DNA from: Plantago ovata
Taxonomy: Eukaryota; Streptophyta; Magnoliopsida; Lamiales; Plantaginaceae
Reading direction: 5' to 3'
Length of the DNA stretch: 64,000 bases
Assembly (NCBI GenBank): GCA_028274465.1
Contig: CM051456.1
Location: 109,359,397 to 109,423,396, forward strand
Shown: one piece after another, positions 10,022 to 22,000 of the stretch
Numbering within the stretch: the first letter of the stretch is position 1
Layout of the letters: the number at the start of each line of letters is the position of its first letter
The notes under the pieces: model-generated
Told to the model about the DNA's origin: nothing
The model's input: the letters and a program-made list of their open reading frames with translations, nothing else
Database searches by the model: none
Program-made: the position numbers and the translations under genes

Positions 10022-11050
10022 TTTACGCCTGGACCCCCTCTTATGGACGTGCTTTTCAAATCTTTCCTCGTTAATAAAAGAATTACATATAGGCCCATTT
10101 TAAGCAGTTAGCGTTGACCTGCTTATAAGCTACTGTTCAATATTGATTCTCCAAACGCGGCCTTACAGAATTTAGCCTTATTCCTTTAATCTTATTTGCA
10201 ATTTAATCCTTTTTCTTTTTTTTCTTTTCTTTTTCTCTTTTTTTCTTTTCTTTTCTTTCTTTAATTCTATTACCGGATTCCGGCAATGGGTTGACCGGAA
10301 TCCGACGGGAGCTCTGTAATAGAGCTCCATTAGAGCTCTGTAACAGAGCTCCGACGAGCTCTGTAAAGAGCTCCGACGAGCTCTATTACAGAGCTCCGTC
10401 GGAGCTCTTACAGGGCTCCGGTGGAGCTCTGTAAAGAGCTCCGACGAGCTCTATAACAGAGCTCCGTCGGAGCTCTTACAGGGCTCCGGTGGAGCTCTGT
10501 AAAGAGCTCCGGTGGAGCTCTGTAAAGAGCTCCGACGAGCTCTATAACAGAGCTCCGTCGGAGCTCTTACAGGGCTCCGGTGGAGCTCTGTAAAGAGCTC
10601 CGACGAGCTCTATTACTGAGCTCCGTCGGAGCTCTTATTGCAGCTCCAGATCTGGAGCTGCCAACTCCAGATCTGGAGCTGTAACAGCTCCGATCTGGAG
10701 CTGTTTCACGGCTCCAGATCGGAGCTGATGGTGGCTACCGGATTCCGGCACCGAAATCCGGTAAATTAGAAAGAAGAAGAAATAAAAAAAAATTGGGGGA
10801 ATTTATAATTTAGATAAGATATGTGGGTTTATTTTGTAATAACTTAAAGTTGAGATTGTTTGGTAAAATTTAAAATCTGATAATTGTTCAGGGACAATTA
10901 TGTATTTTCCATGATTAAGAGCGGCAAAAGTCAAGATCGTGGGTTTATTTGTAATTGTTTTGCATAAAGAGGGTTTATACGTAATTCTTTTACTAACGAG
11001 GAAACATATGTAATTACCGAGCATAAGAGGGGGTCCACATGTAAATCGCC
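10022..11050. mobile_element. TIR element 2 with GAGCTC palindromic core
   Basis: The left arm begins near 10028 with TGGACCCCCTCTTATG. A pyrimidine tract (10200-10265) follows, then a core bounded by ACCGGATTCCGG-type repeats (10270-10770), then a purine tract, then a right arm to about 11050 whose complement begins GGGCGATTTACATGTGGACC. No coding capacity is seen. TATTTAAAT occurs directly left of 9399 and again at 11065-11073, which would fit a 9-bp Mutator-type duplication around the whole 9399-11050 block, though 14 bp separate it from the right terminus. Assignment to Mutator is therefore tentative. Confidence 0.6.
10305..10735. repeat. Palindromic GAGCTC minisatellite
   Basis: About 26 GAGCTC hexamers occur within roughly 335 bp. 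They are arranged as inverted pairs (GAGCTCCGTCGGAGCTC, GAGCTCCGACGAGCTC) inside a higher-order unit of about 68 bp repeated around four times. The last 90 bp changes to AGATCTGGAGCT palindromes. Stops occur in all frames, so it is non-coding; it can fold into long hairpins on either strand. Confidence 0.9.
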
Positions 11051-11259
11051 CAAGTAAGTTTCTCTATTTAAATTTAATATCAAGAAGTCTTTTAATTAGC
11101 TAGGGTTATTCAGACTTATGTGGTTTTACACCATGTTTGTAATTAATTGTTCTTGCATGAGATAGTGGATTATATACGTTTCATTCAACCTTCATGAATT
11201 CAACGTGTTAAAATTGATCTTTTATCTTTAATACTTTCACGTTTTCTATCAATTAGTAT

Positions 11260-11613
11260 TCAGAGATCATGAGTTGTCTGCATCTAGCCAAGGATCCGCC
11301 ATAAACTCTAAAATCCCAAAAGGGAACTCAATCGTTACTGGCATTGCTACACTCAGATACACATTGGTGGCTCAAGGCGGTGCATCTGCACCAACCCTTA
11401 CCACGACTTTGCTACGTTCACTGGAGAAGCACCAGCGGTTGCCATGCTCTTCAGCGACACCTCTATTGGAAGTGCCCGACCCGCTCTAATCTCCACGCAC
11501 GGCTCCAATACCCCAAGCAACACCTATTCTGATCAATCAAATTTTAGAACTCAGGGTCATGCATATGGCCCATTATACATTGAATTTGAATCGTCACTCA
11601 TCTTGTAGAACCG
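11260..11613 (+). pseudogene. Unidentified two-frame coding remnant
   Basis: An open stretch (with IPKGNSIVTGIATLRYTLVA) runs to about 11400, and a second frame then continues without stop for about 70 codons (with NPYHDFATFTGEAPAVAMLF and ending YIEFESSLIL) to a stop at 11611-11613. The base composition and residue mix look protein-like in both pieces, which suggests one former gene with a frameshift near 11390. I do not recognise the family and assign no function. Confidence 0.3.
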
Positions 11614-12136
11614 CGGTATGTAGTAGTTCTGGTCGGGCGGTTTGAAACCATGGCTTGGAAAACCGTCACGGCCGCGCCGCTCTTGTGTCAGGATAGAAGA
11701 CAATGTGATGAGCATTTGATGGAAGGTGAGAAGTGGCGGATAGTTCTCAATCCGATGCTTCAGTGAGAATTAAAAACGGAAATTAAGAGGAAGGATAAGG
11801 AAATAGTGGACACGCCAAATCAGCTTCCGGTCCCACACTTAGACGTGCAAATCTGACAATGTAACTTACAAAACAAATCCAATAAAAAAAAAAAGAAAAA
11901 ACAATCAATCAAACAAAGTTGCAAATGTGAAAAAAAAGAACGGGCGTTACAAACTCACGCACGCCCGCCGATTCCCTGCCACCACCAGCTGCTGAATTCT
12001 TCTTTCATCTTTCCCCTCCATCAAACCCTAACCCCTTGCTCTCGATCAGTCTTCATCTCTTTGTTACTCACCATTAGAATACTTCTTGTTTGTTTTGCTG
12101 CTCTTGTCTTTATTTTTGCTTTGCTTTCATTTTTCC
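11614..12136. other. Upstream region of the second F-box gene
   Basis: Non-coding. A GC-rich patch (11600-11680), an A-rich patch near 11884-11900, and a pyrimidine-rich leader (11990-12070) precede the gene start. No convincing TATA box was picked out. Confidence 0.4.
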
Positions 12137-14678
12137 ATGGATGATTCAATCGCAATGCGAACTCGGTCCCGTAAGAAAAAAAAATCATCCCAAGAAGAAA
12201 TGATGCTGGATAGAATCAGTGATTTACCTGATTCAATTCTCTGCATAATCTTGTCTCTTCTGCCGACCAAATACGCTGTAGCAACCTCCATTCTCTCCAC
12301 CAGGTGGAAGAGACTTTTCCCCTCTTACTTTGTTCGTCCGATTAGGCTTCAATTTGATGACTCCATGCTGTATAACTACTACGGTAATGAATTTGGCACT
12401 CCGGATATTTTCAGGTACTTTGATTCAACTTTCAGGGCATTTGTGTCTAAGTGGTTGAAAGAGCCTTCTCTTCTTGCCACTGGTGTGGATACTGTGAATC
12501 TCTCTTGTGAAAGGGTATATGATCATACTGACATTAAGAGTTGGATTGGTGATGCTTTAGACCTTAATGTTAAACACCTTTCTCTTAGTTTATGTTCGTA
12601 CAACCCTGTGGATTTGTTTGCTCATCTTAATGGTCGTACATGTTTAGAGAGTCTGGATGTAAGCATCAAGAAATTTGTAAGAACACTTGATGGAAAATTC
12701 AGCTTACCTAATCTCAAAAGGTTACGTCTTGGAAGATTATCATTTAATGGCATCAGCAAGGCTCCATCGCTTAATGAGTTGATTTCTGGCTGTCCTATGC
12801 TCGAGGAATTGGATTTGTATGGCTGTGAGTTTCAATACATTGAGATTGTCATCAGGTCTCGTCTGCTCAAGTACTTTAGAATATCGGGCTGTACACGTGA
12901 TTCTAGATATCGACTTGACCTTGATGCACCTAATCTTCAGGAGCTTATGCTGTTGGGCTGTGTTTCTGCTAGAAACTATCGTCTTTCTACCTTCAAGTCG
13001 CTTCAAAAGGCATATGTGGACATTGAAGGGAAATATTTTGATATTTTTGGACGAACTTGGTATAATTTTTACAGCCACGTAGCTAAGGTTGTCACTGCCT
13101 GTTCCAGTACTCATGGTCTATATTTAGATGTCTCTGCAATGAAAGTAAGCTTTCTTCTCTACTTTATCTATATATTTAGTGATTAATCTAGCTCTTCGAT
13201 TGTTTGCTTGGATGTTTATTAATATTCTTAAAGTGATGTTATTTGCACATGATCATGCCATCGTTTTATTTATTTAAGCAGAACCACATTATTTTCACGA
13301 AAATGTGAACATGCGAATTGCAGGATGCGAATTTGCACTCACCTAGCTTAATATGCACCTAACTGTCCATATTCCTCTGACAAAGTACTTCAGAGGTTGA
13401 AGTTCTAAAGTTGGGGTTGTTATGTTTAAATCAAACCATAGTTCTCGTAGTCGTAGCTATGTGCAATCCTACCTTTTTCTCCCTAGGATAACTATTCTGT
13501 CATTATGTAAAAGATATGACATAATTGTTGTCACACTACTATGTATGATCATGTATTCAAACATCCTTGTGCAATTCCACCATACGTGCTTAAATGGCCA
13601 TGTCTTCATAACTTCATCCCTTGGCATCTTAGAACTATTCCCCCCCCCCCCCCCTAATTTTCATGGTTTTTTATTTCTTTAATTTATTGGTTAAGTTCGG
13701 TTCGAGAGTGTATATGACCGAACCTTGTGTTACAAAGATGATGATACTTAATATCAAGGCTTTCAGCTTTATATGTTTCTCCATCAAAAGAGATTTAGAG
13801 TCTTCTATAGCGGATGTTCTGTGTTTAGTAGTGTCTTCTACTGCGTCTTGCAATAAGTTCTTAAAATATACTGCTAGCATTAAGTTTTGCGAGCAGCCAT
13901 CAGCATGTTCCTTCTGATATATATAGGCATGACACTGATGACTTTATTGATTTTCTCTCTTGATTTTATTGCTTTCCACTATCCGGTGATCAAAGTATTG
14001 CTTTGCAATTTATTACATTAATCTATTTCGCATTAACAAGGGACATTGTGTACTTGATGAATATCCATATTGCGAGGCTTCAAGGGCATGATTAACAACA
14101 TTATTGTTCCCCATCACATAAAACTCATTAGATTCTCCAAGATATAGCTCGTTACCTGATGTTATGATTTTATTTCAGGCTCTTCATCACTACTCTTCCT
14201 TGCAACTGCCAGCATTTAAGAATTTGTGTTGGTTATCAATTGATTACCTGGACAAAAATGGATGGGGTGTATTGGCACGATTACTACACTGTGCACCTAA
14301 TCTAAAAAAGCTTACCTTCCAGAAGGTAAAAATACTTAACTTATTCACTTATTATCATTTTCAATCATTGTGTTTAATCGCACACGATTGTGATTTTCCT
14401 CGACTTGTAATTGGCAGGAACTAAGAGAGGGAGGAGGTTTCGCAGAATTTGAGTGTATGGTACCCATCCCACCAATTTGCTTGGAGTTACACTTCAAGGA
14501 AATAGAGTTTTGTGAATTTCACTTGAAAGAAGAAGAAATAAAATTATTGGAATACTTTCTGAAGTATGGTAAAGTTCTTGAAAAGGCTATACTTCATCCA
14601 CACCCTTCTATCAGCAATATTAGCATCGCAAAGAGACTGCCGGGCCACTCAAAGATTTTTCTAAACACAGAAGAATGA
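12137..14678 (+). CDS. F-box/LRR (FBD-type) protein
   Basis: Three exons: 12137-13144, 14179-14325, 14418-14678, all with GT-AG introns in phase 0, giving 471 residues. The start at 12137 (MDDSIAMRTRSRKKKK) is the first ATG; upstream codons are open but lack an ATG. The F-box spans about residues 28-68 (DRISDLPDSILCIILSLLPT and LSTRWKRLFPS). Leucine-rich repeats follow (SLPNLKRLRLGRL, LNELISGCPMLEELDLYGC, LDAPNLQELMLLGC), and exon 3 encodes the FBD-like tail (PPICLELHFKEIEF and LLEYFLKYGKVLEKA). Proteins of this class bind Skp1 through the F-box and recruit targets to SCF ubiquitin ligases; substrates are rarely known. It shares exon lengths (147 nt exon 2) with the copies at 1-1318 and 26985-28974. 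A run of 15 C lies in intron 1 at 13640-13654. Intron 1 (about 1.03 kb) holds no other feature. Confidence 0.88.
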
Positions 14679-14756
14679 TTACTGGCATGGAATAGTTTTA
14701 CTCTCTTGAATCGTCGTTATGAGTGGCTTATTTATTTTGAAGCATCTTTCATAATA

Positions 14757-15505
14757 ACTGTGGGTGCATATATATTGTCTGAACTTTAATTGTTTGATTT
14801 TGGCTGTATTCTGAGTTTCTGACTTGACTGGATTATTCAACTTGTTGCAAGTTTCTGATACTTTGATGTCTTTTCTGAATTTTCTTGTTCCTTGTGGCAC
14901 TGTTGTTAGTATGGTTTAGTACATTGCTTTATTGGGGTTTAGAGTTTTAGAGAACAATTGCCATTCTTGCTCTTCCTTGTTTATTTATCTTTGTGCTTTG
15001 CCTTTTGAAGGTGAAGGTGAAATTCTCCATCATGATTTAGAAGGATATTCAGTTTCATTAATATTACTGGCAATTGGTACTTATTGGCAAGTGGCATTTG
15101 CAGGAGAGGGGATGAAATCCTTGAAATTGTTGCGATTTTTTATCCTATAAGTGTGGGCGCATATATTGTGTGAACTTTTGATCTTGCTTTCGTTTGGCTA
15201 GACTAGAATATTCAAGTTTTTCAAAGTTTATTACTATTCGTTGTCTTTCCGGATTTTCTTGGGTCCTTGTGTCACTTTACTTATTATGGTCTACTAGCAT
15301 ATATATAGTTCTTGGCCATTCTTGCTCTTTTCTTTTTCTTCTGCTTACCTTTTGAAGGTGAAATTAAACCCTCTTCATCTGCGATTTAGAAGGAAATTCT
15401 GTTTAACATTACATGTATCGATCTGGTACTTATAGTTATAGGCAAGTGGCACTTGGGGGACAGGGGATGAAATCCTTGAAATTGTTAGATTTTATCCCTA
15501 GTTTT
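14757..15505. repeat. Tandem duplication downstream of the F-box gene
   Basis: 14757-15150 and 15151-15505 are diverged tandem copies of one roughly 370-bp segment. Each starts with a GTGGG(T/C)GCATATAT block, passes GCCATTCTTGCTCTT and CCTTTTGAAGGTGAA, and ends with GGGGATGAAATCCTTGAAAT. They look like two rounds of the 3' untranslated flank. No protein is encoded. Confidence 0.75.
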
Positions 15506-15639
15506 GTGTTTTCTGTATGGTATATATATACTGCCATGAAGTGTTTATAAAATCATTCTCTTAGAAGTTGTGACTTCAAATCTTGCTGAACTCCAAATTG
15601 CTCCTTTGAGTTTAGGAGAACATTGCGTCCTGATTTTAT

Positions 15640-16100
15640 ACCATACTCTCCACCAGGTGGTAGAGTCTGTTCCCCTTCTTTTGGGTTCCGCCTATTAATT
15701 AAGCTTGATCTTGATGATACACTTGGTAGAACAAAATGGCTCCATCAATGCATCTCGTAGATATGATTTATTGATTTTGTGGATAAGTTGTTGTCTAAAA
15801 CTCTATCTGAGGTGCCTAGTGTGGGAACTGTGCAGCAAGTTGTATGATAAGACCCAAGCTTAGCTTGGGTTTGTTCTGCTCTAAGGCTTAATGGTCATGA
15901 GCTTATATATATAGTCCATTTCAGTTTAGACCAGACTCGAGAATTGTTCAATAGCCTTAACGGGTGCATGACAGTATGACACTGGTGAGGTTGTTTATTA
16001 ACATTGCTTCCCAGTTGGCTATTCCACATAGTTTCAGCTTACCCATTCAGAAATAGATATAACTCTCTGAGTTATCATCTGACAATAACAGGGATATCCA
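15640..16100 (+). pseudogene. F-box gene fragment
   Basis: A decayed fragment of the same F-box/LRR family. CTCTCCACCAGGTGG corresponds to LSTRW of the F-box. It is followed by a piece resembling LFPFFWVPPIN, by FVDKLL (near 15775) and by a stretch like SLNGC (near 15955). Stops and frameshifts interrupt it throughout, and exons 2 and 3 are absent. Confidence 0.65.
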
Positions 16101-16980
16101 AAATCATATTAGAAGGATTTGAGTATGATTGATTGTAACTTTGGTTCTTTGCAACATCTTTCAATCTGTTCTGTTCTGATTAAACACTTGAATTATATCT
16201 GATTCTTCGATCAATCCAGTGACAATCATTTCCACCTTCATACCCCATGTTCAGGAGTTGTTGTGCAATTCTTGTGCTGCTAGATTCGACCTTCACACCC
16301 CAAATCTTCAAAGCCGATGTTAAGGAGATATTTTAAGCATTCTACTACTTCAACAGGAATGCTAATAACAGGATGTCAGGAATGAAAAAGAAAACATCTT
16401 TATTATCGACATATTTGTATATTTGTGGAGTTCGTACGCTGATTGAAATTAAGAGCATATTTCTCCAGTTCATTCGTCGTCATATCTATTCCTCTTTTCG
16501 GCTCCTACTACAATTAGAGAAATAAATGCTACTCTGCCCAGTTTTATCTGTTTATATGCTATTTTCAGAGGATTATGCATGTGTAGGTTTCCTGAAAGGA
16601 TAAAACTCGGAGCCTACTTTCAATTACCTAACAAAATCTTAAAAAGCACACAATCATGTTTGTTTCTGTTTACAGGAAAAAATTTAAACAAATTACTAAT
16701 AACTAATTGTATATCAGATTATCAGCTCACATTAATTGTGTTGACACAATTTAACTAAGGCCGGAAGTAGTAGTATTAATTGTAATCGGCTCATATATAT
16801 TGCACTATCACACAATTGTTCACTAAACTTGATGGAATTGAGAATCTGATTGAACAACAAATTGAGTTTATATATTACATAAATTGTAGAATGTTTTGAT
16901 ACAATGACAATGAAAGATATCATCCGACATCGATGATGCCAAAACAAAGACAAGTACAGAGTATTAAATAAAATCAATAT

Positions 16981-17673
16981 CTAAGAATCTTGACGAGCCG
17001 CATGCGTAAAGAATGGATCAGTTTCATGATGACGAACTTGTTGCTCCTCGATCGATTGCTTCGGGATGACGCCCTTGATCCCATGAACAGTAATCCACGT
17101 ACCACGGAACAAATCTGGTTTCGTGATCTCAGCCCCATTAACCATAAGCTGCTGCTGATCTTGATTCTTGGTGAGTTGTAGAGGAACACCATCCATATTC
17201 TTCTGAAATCTTGTGCCGTTAGGAATCCGTTTAAGGTCCATCAGAGAAACGTCTCTGCCAGGAACAAGATGCCTCATCAATAAACTCGACAACTCCTCCC
17301 CGGAATTCCCCTGAAGCTGGCTTAGTATATCATCGTCTGCCGGTGCAAAAACTGTCCAGAGAACCCTTTGTTGACTATTGACAAGTCCCATCAGCTGGGA
17401 GTCCAAGAAAGATGCCATGATTGAACGTTCTTTGGACTGTAATACCCCGACAGCATTGTGTACATCGCTAGGCAAGTGAACAAGGAAGTATTCGTCTAAT
17501 CTGTGAGGATTATTGGAGATGGCAGGTTCGGGGTGATCGAAGACGAATCGGGCGGATGCAGGTGCAGGTGGCTCAGCAGGTAGTGGTCGGGCGGCTATTG
17601 AACAGGAGAAGAGAAGCGACAAGGTAAGGATGATCAAGAGAACGTCGACGGAGAGTTTTGAAGAAGAAGCCAT
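16981..17673 (-). CDS. Fasciclin (FAS1) domain protein, copy 2
   Basis: Intronless, 230 residues. It starts MASSSKLSV, followed by a hydrophobic signal peptide, the Pro/Ala-rich PLPAEPPAPASA stretch and one FAS1 domain with TVFAPAD and VHGIKGVI. It is a recent paralogue of the gene at 4891-5580, with most differences being conservative substitutions and one in-frame insertion of Asn-Ser-Gly before EELSS. The reading frame is intact in both copies, so both may work. Likely secreted to the cell wall. Unlike copy 1, its promoter keeps a short leader, with the TATA box 86 bp from the start. Confidence 0.86.
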   Translation of the reverse strand: MASSSKLSVDVLLIILTLSLLFSCSIAARPLPAEPPAPASARFVFDHPEPAISNNPHRLDEYFLVHLPSDVHNAVGVLQSKERSIMASFLDSQLMGLVNSQQRVLWTVFAPADDDILSQLQGNSGEELSSLLMRHLVPGRDVSLMDLKRIPNGTRFQKNMDGVPLQLTKNQDQQQLMVNGAEITKPDLFRGTWITVHGIKGVIPKQSIEEQQVRHHETDPFFTHAARQDS

Positions 17674-17758
17674 TGTTGTTCTTCTTTGCTGTTTTGGTTT
17701 GTTTGGAGAATTGGAGTAAAGTAAATAATAGGTTTAGCACAAGTAATTAATCTCTCGC

Positions 17759-17768
17759 CTTTATATAG
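17759..17768 (-). promoter_or_regulatory. TATA box of FAS1 copy 2
   Basis: CTATATAAAG on the minus strand, 86 bp upstream of the start codon at 17673, which is the normal plant distance for a short leader. The same motif in copy 1 is displaced by a MITE. Confidence 0.65.
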
Positions 17769-17849
17769 AGTACCAATCGAGAAACTTTAATTCGATTCGA
17801 CTTCGGAAATATTAAACCGACTTTATAAATACCATAATTATAAAGATAG

Positions 17850-18923
17850 CTAATGAAACCCACACATATATAAAAGTCCTACACTCCTACTCCTATACTA
17901 CGGTATTTCACATCTTCACTATTAATAATCGTATAATAAGTTAATTAACCAACCATGTACAGATTTATGTTTTTTAATTATTTTTACAATTAGTATTTAG
18001 TGTTATCATTCAAGTCTAGTTGAAATGAGTTCGAAGAAACAAAAAAAGTTCTTCTATAGCCACATTTTTTTTATGCTTGTGCTCAGCTCATTTGAATTGA
18101 ACGAGTTAAACCAAGTTTCAATCGGTTTCGTGATAGAAAACAAAATATCTTATCGCAAGTGTTGTAAATGCTCATCCCAAATGTGACTATATACCAACAT
18201 ATCATCGAAAAATTCTACCACAAATTTTCTCAAGAAAGGTCGGAAGCTATATATTATTCATGGTAGCATGGAAAGTAGATGGAGCCATATTGCAAAAACC
18301 AAAATGTATTTACCAGATACCCATAATCCCCACTGAGTTTGGAAAGTCGTCTTGTGGATGTCGTCATCATGCAATCGAATCTGTTGGTAGCCCGTTCGTA
18401 AATCCAATTTGCTGAAGATCGAACCATCAGCATATATAGGAAATTAACCCATCCTTTAATTAATGGTAGATTCATTGAGCGCTCGGTAAATTTTGCAAAA
18501 TCTTCAAGTACCATCCTTCTTCTTAACTAGAAGCACTGGTGAAGAAAAGGGACTTGTACTCTGACCAGGGACGAATTAAGAAGTGATTTTTACTGGGGAC
18601 GTAGTGTAACTAATTTACCATAGTATCGCAATTTTTAATATAAAAGAAAATAAAACTTAGTAGAAGCGTAAACTTTTCAATATTTAGGGGGTCAATCATG
18701 TAAAATTGTAATTTTTATGGGGGTCAAAATAAAAAATTAAGATATAATTTTATATTTTTTAATAGAAAATGGCAAGTTCGGGTAGGGGGTGGGGTCCAGT
18801 CTATCAGCCACTGACTCTGGCGGATCCATCCACATTTTCTCCACCTATCGCTCAATCTCGTTTTTTCTAGAAGTGTGCGTAGCAATATGGTGGTACATTG
18901 ACGGGACCACTTCGTTGACCAAG
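17850..18923 (-). mobile_element. Ty3/gypsy relic B, left part
   Basis: A fossil fragment in minus orientation, related to relics A and C and containing degraded reverse-transcriptase-like sequence around 18254-18514. It is interrupted by the copia element at 18929-23652 and resumes at 23658. Old and heavily broken; no LTRs recognised. Confidence 0.7.
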
Positions 18924-18928
18924 CGAAT

Positions 18929-19086
18929 TGAAAGAATGTAATCCCATACCTTTCGTATTCACATAACATAGCTATATATACAACTACGTTGAGCCACTAT
19001 TCTAGGACTCTTAATAACAGAAGATATCCTATTCTTTCACGAGATATGCTAACTAAATATATACGCATACTACGTATTATAACTCT
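18929..19086 (-). repeat. 3' LTR of the copia element
   Basis: Begins TGAAAGAATGTAATC on the plus strand, matching 23496-23652 at about 98 percent. Confidence 0.9.
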
Positions 19087-22000
19087 CCCCCGCAGTCGAA
19101 ACGGGAGGGGAACGAATGTTGAGGCTGGAGCGAAAGTCTTCAAACAGGACTAAAGGCAGCCCCTTTGTGAAGATGTCGGCGATATGGTAGCGAGAGGGGA
19201 CATGACGCACACGAACTTCACCGCGTGCGACCTTTTCCCGAACAAAATGAATATGCATTTCGATGTGCTTTGTACGCTGGTGCTGGACGGGATTTCCAGA
19301 AATATAAATGACACTTACATTGTCACAATAAACAAGTGTGGCCTTACTGATAGGACAATGAAGTTCCAGCAGGAGATTGTGGAACCAACAAGACTCAGAC
19401 ACCACGTTAGCGACACCACGATATTCAGCCTCGGCACTAGAACGGGAGAGGGTTGGCTCTCTCTTAGCCGACCAGGAGATGAGATTATCACCAAGAAACA
19501 CGCAGTAGCCCGAAGTGGAGCGGCAGGTATCAGGGCACCCTCCCCAATCGGCGTCAGTATAGGCGAACATATTACTGGTTGACGAGGGAGAAATATGAAG
19601 ACCAAGTTCCAAGGTACCTTGAACATAGCGCAGGACCCGTTTCAGCGCATTCATATGGACGTCCGTCGGGGAATGCATGTGCAAACAGATTTGCTGGACA
19701 ACATACGAGAGGTCCGGACGAGTGAATGTAAGATATTGAAGAGCTCCGGTAAGGCTGCGGTATAGAGTAGAATCATGAACTGGTTTGTCGGTTGTACCAC
19801 CAAGCTTTGCTTTTGTATCAACCGGGGTCGGACTGGAGTTATAAGAACTCATCCCGACGCGTTCCAGAATGCTGGCGGCATAGTTGCTCGACAGAAACAG
19901 GCCATCGGACTGATATAGCACCCGGATGCCAAGAAAATCGTTCAAGATGCCCAAATCTTTCATTGCAGATTCCGAATTCAGCTGTGCCATTAAGGATTGG
20001 TGAAGAGCAGGGGTGGATGCCGTCAAGATAATATCATCAACATATAGCAGAAGATAAGACATGGCATCTCCATTCTTGTAAATTAATAGAGATGTATCAG
20101 ATTTGCTATTCATGAAACCAAGAGTGAACACATAATCAGCAAAGCGTTGATACCACGCGTGAGGAGCTTGTTTGAGGCCATATAAGGATTTGCGGAGATG
20201 ACACACATAATAAGGATGAGTCGGATCCCGAAAACCCAAAGGTTGATGCATATAAACAGTCTCCTGCAAGTTGCCATGTAAGAATGCATTACTTACATCA
20301 AGTTGATGAATATCCCAACGTCGAGAGAGTGCAATACTGAGCACCAAACGAATAGTCGCTGGTTTCACCACGGGGCTAAATGTTTCGCCACAATCGATCC
20401 CAACTCGCTGAGTTTTGTCATCACCTACAAGAAGGGCTTTATGCCTCTCAAAGGAACCATCAGACCTGATTTTATGAGTAAATATCCATATGGAACGAAT
20501 AATATTAACCCCAGATGGACGAGGAACTAACTCCCACGTCTTATTTTTAATAAGAGCATCATACTCGTTGGTCATGGCCAGTTTCCAATTCGGATCACGT
20601 AGTGCATCTATCGGAGTACGGGGAAGAGGAGATGGCTTAACGAGTGTATTATGAGCTTCAGAGGGATCAAAGATGGCCTTGGTTTGAACAATCCCGTGTT
20701 GACTACGGGTGACCGGGCGTTGGGGAGGATAAACTGTATAGTCGGGACAGCAGGGTGCTGAAGGGGTGAAGCTAATGGGATAGGCGAGGGTGGACGGGAG
20801 TGGTCCACATCAGAAGCCGGCGAAGGGGTCGACTGGAGTTTGCTGAAGTTGTGGGACAGTAGTATTATGCGGCTGGGATGGAGAATATGGGACCAGCGGC
20901 GGGGAAGGAAGAGGACTGGGCGGGGCAGGGGAACGGAAAGTAAATGATTGGGCTGAGTGATTATATAAGGTGAAGGAGGACTGTCAAGGAACTCATAGGC
21001 CGTTGGAGGTACGGATGAGTGTTTGGAAAAGGGAAAGATGTCATGTCTTCATCAAACTTGACATGACGACAAATAATAATTTTACGTGTCGTTAAATGAA
21101 AACATTTATACCCTCGATGATTGCCGGAATAACCTAAGAAAACACAAGGAGTGGAACGTGCTTGCAGTTTTCATATAGTATTGGATGGAAAAAGTGGGAA
21201 ACACAAACAACCAAACACGCGAAGATGCACATAGGAAGGCACACGATTATACAGGACATGGAGAGGGGTTTTATGTGTAAGTAGCTTGCTAGGAGTGATG
21301 TTATGGAGATGAGTAGCCATTTGGAGGGCATGATGCCAAAACGACGGAGGAATGGAGGCATGAAGCAAAAGGGTACGCATGATATTGTTGATAGAACGAA
21401 TTTCGTGTTCAGCTTTGCCATTTTGGGAAGATGTGTATGGGCAAGAAAATCTAAAGGTAATACCGTTAGATGAGCATACCGTTAGATGAGCAAAATTGGT
21501 GAAACCTATCACTGTTAAATTCTCCCCCATTATCACATTGAAATGTTTTATGTTGTGTTCAAACTGAGTTTTTATGTAAGAGTGAAATTACGAAAAAATA
21601 GAGAACACCTGGGATTTGTGAGCCATTGGAAAAACAGAGAGAAAATTCGAAAAATCATCTAAAAATAAGACATAAAAAATGTGGCCAGAAGAACTTAACG
21701 TAGGAGAGGTCCAAACATCACTATGAATAATATCAAAAGGCATACGTGTTTGAGACGAAGAAGAAACAAAAGGTAATTTTATATGTTTGCCAAGAACACA
21801 AGAATGACAAACTGTAGAACTAGAAGTACTGTTACACTCAATCAGTTTATTCTGCCTAAGAAGTGCTAAAATAGAATCACCGGGATGGCCTAAACGAGCA
21901 TGTCAAACGGAGGAAGCAATGCATGCGGCTGGAGGCTGTGCCGGGAGCGAACTGGAAGGAAATACTAGATATAAGAGGATGGTACTATTACATCGCACAA

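Larger units (their letters stand above)
16395..18260. repeat. Segmental duplication, copy 2 (FAS1 block)
   Basis: Matches 4295-6600 in order and orientation. It lacks both MITEs found in the other copy and so preserves their empty sites near 17725 and 17925. Confidence 0.85.

Noticed and set aside
10305-10640. GAGCTC repeats as a CRISPR-like array
   Set aside because: Units are palindromic and contiguous with no unique spacers, and the genome is a plant.
12086-12136. Longer N-terminus for the F-box gene
   Set aside because: It would need a TTG start; the first ATG is at 12137.
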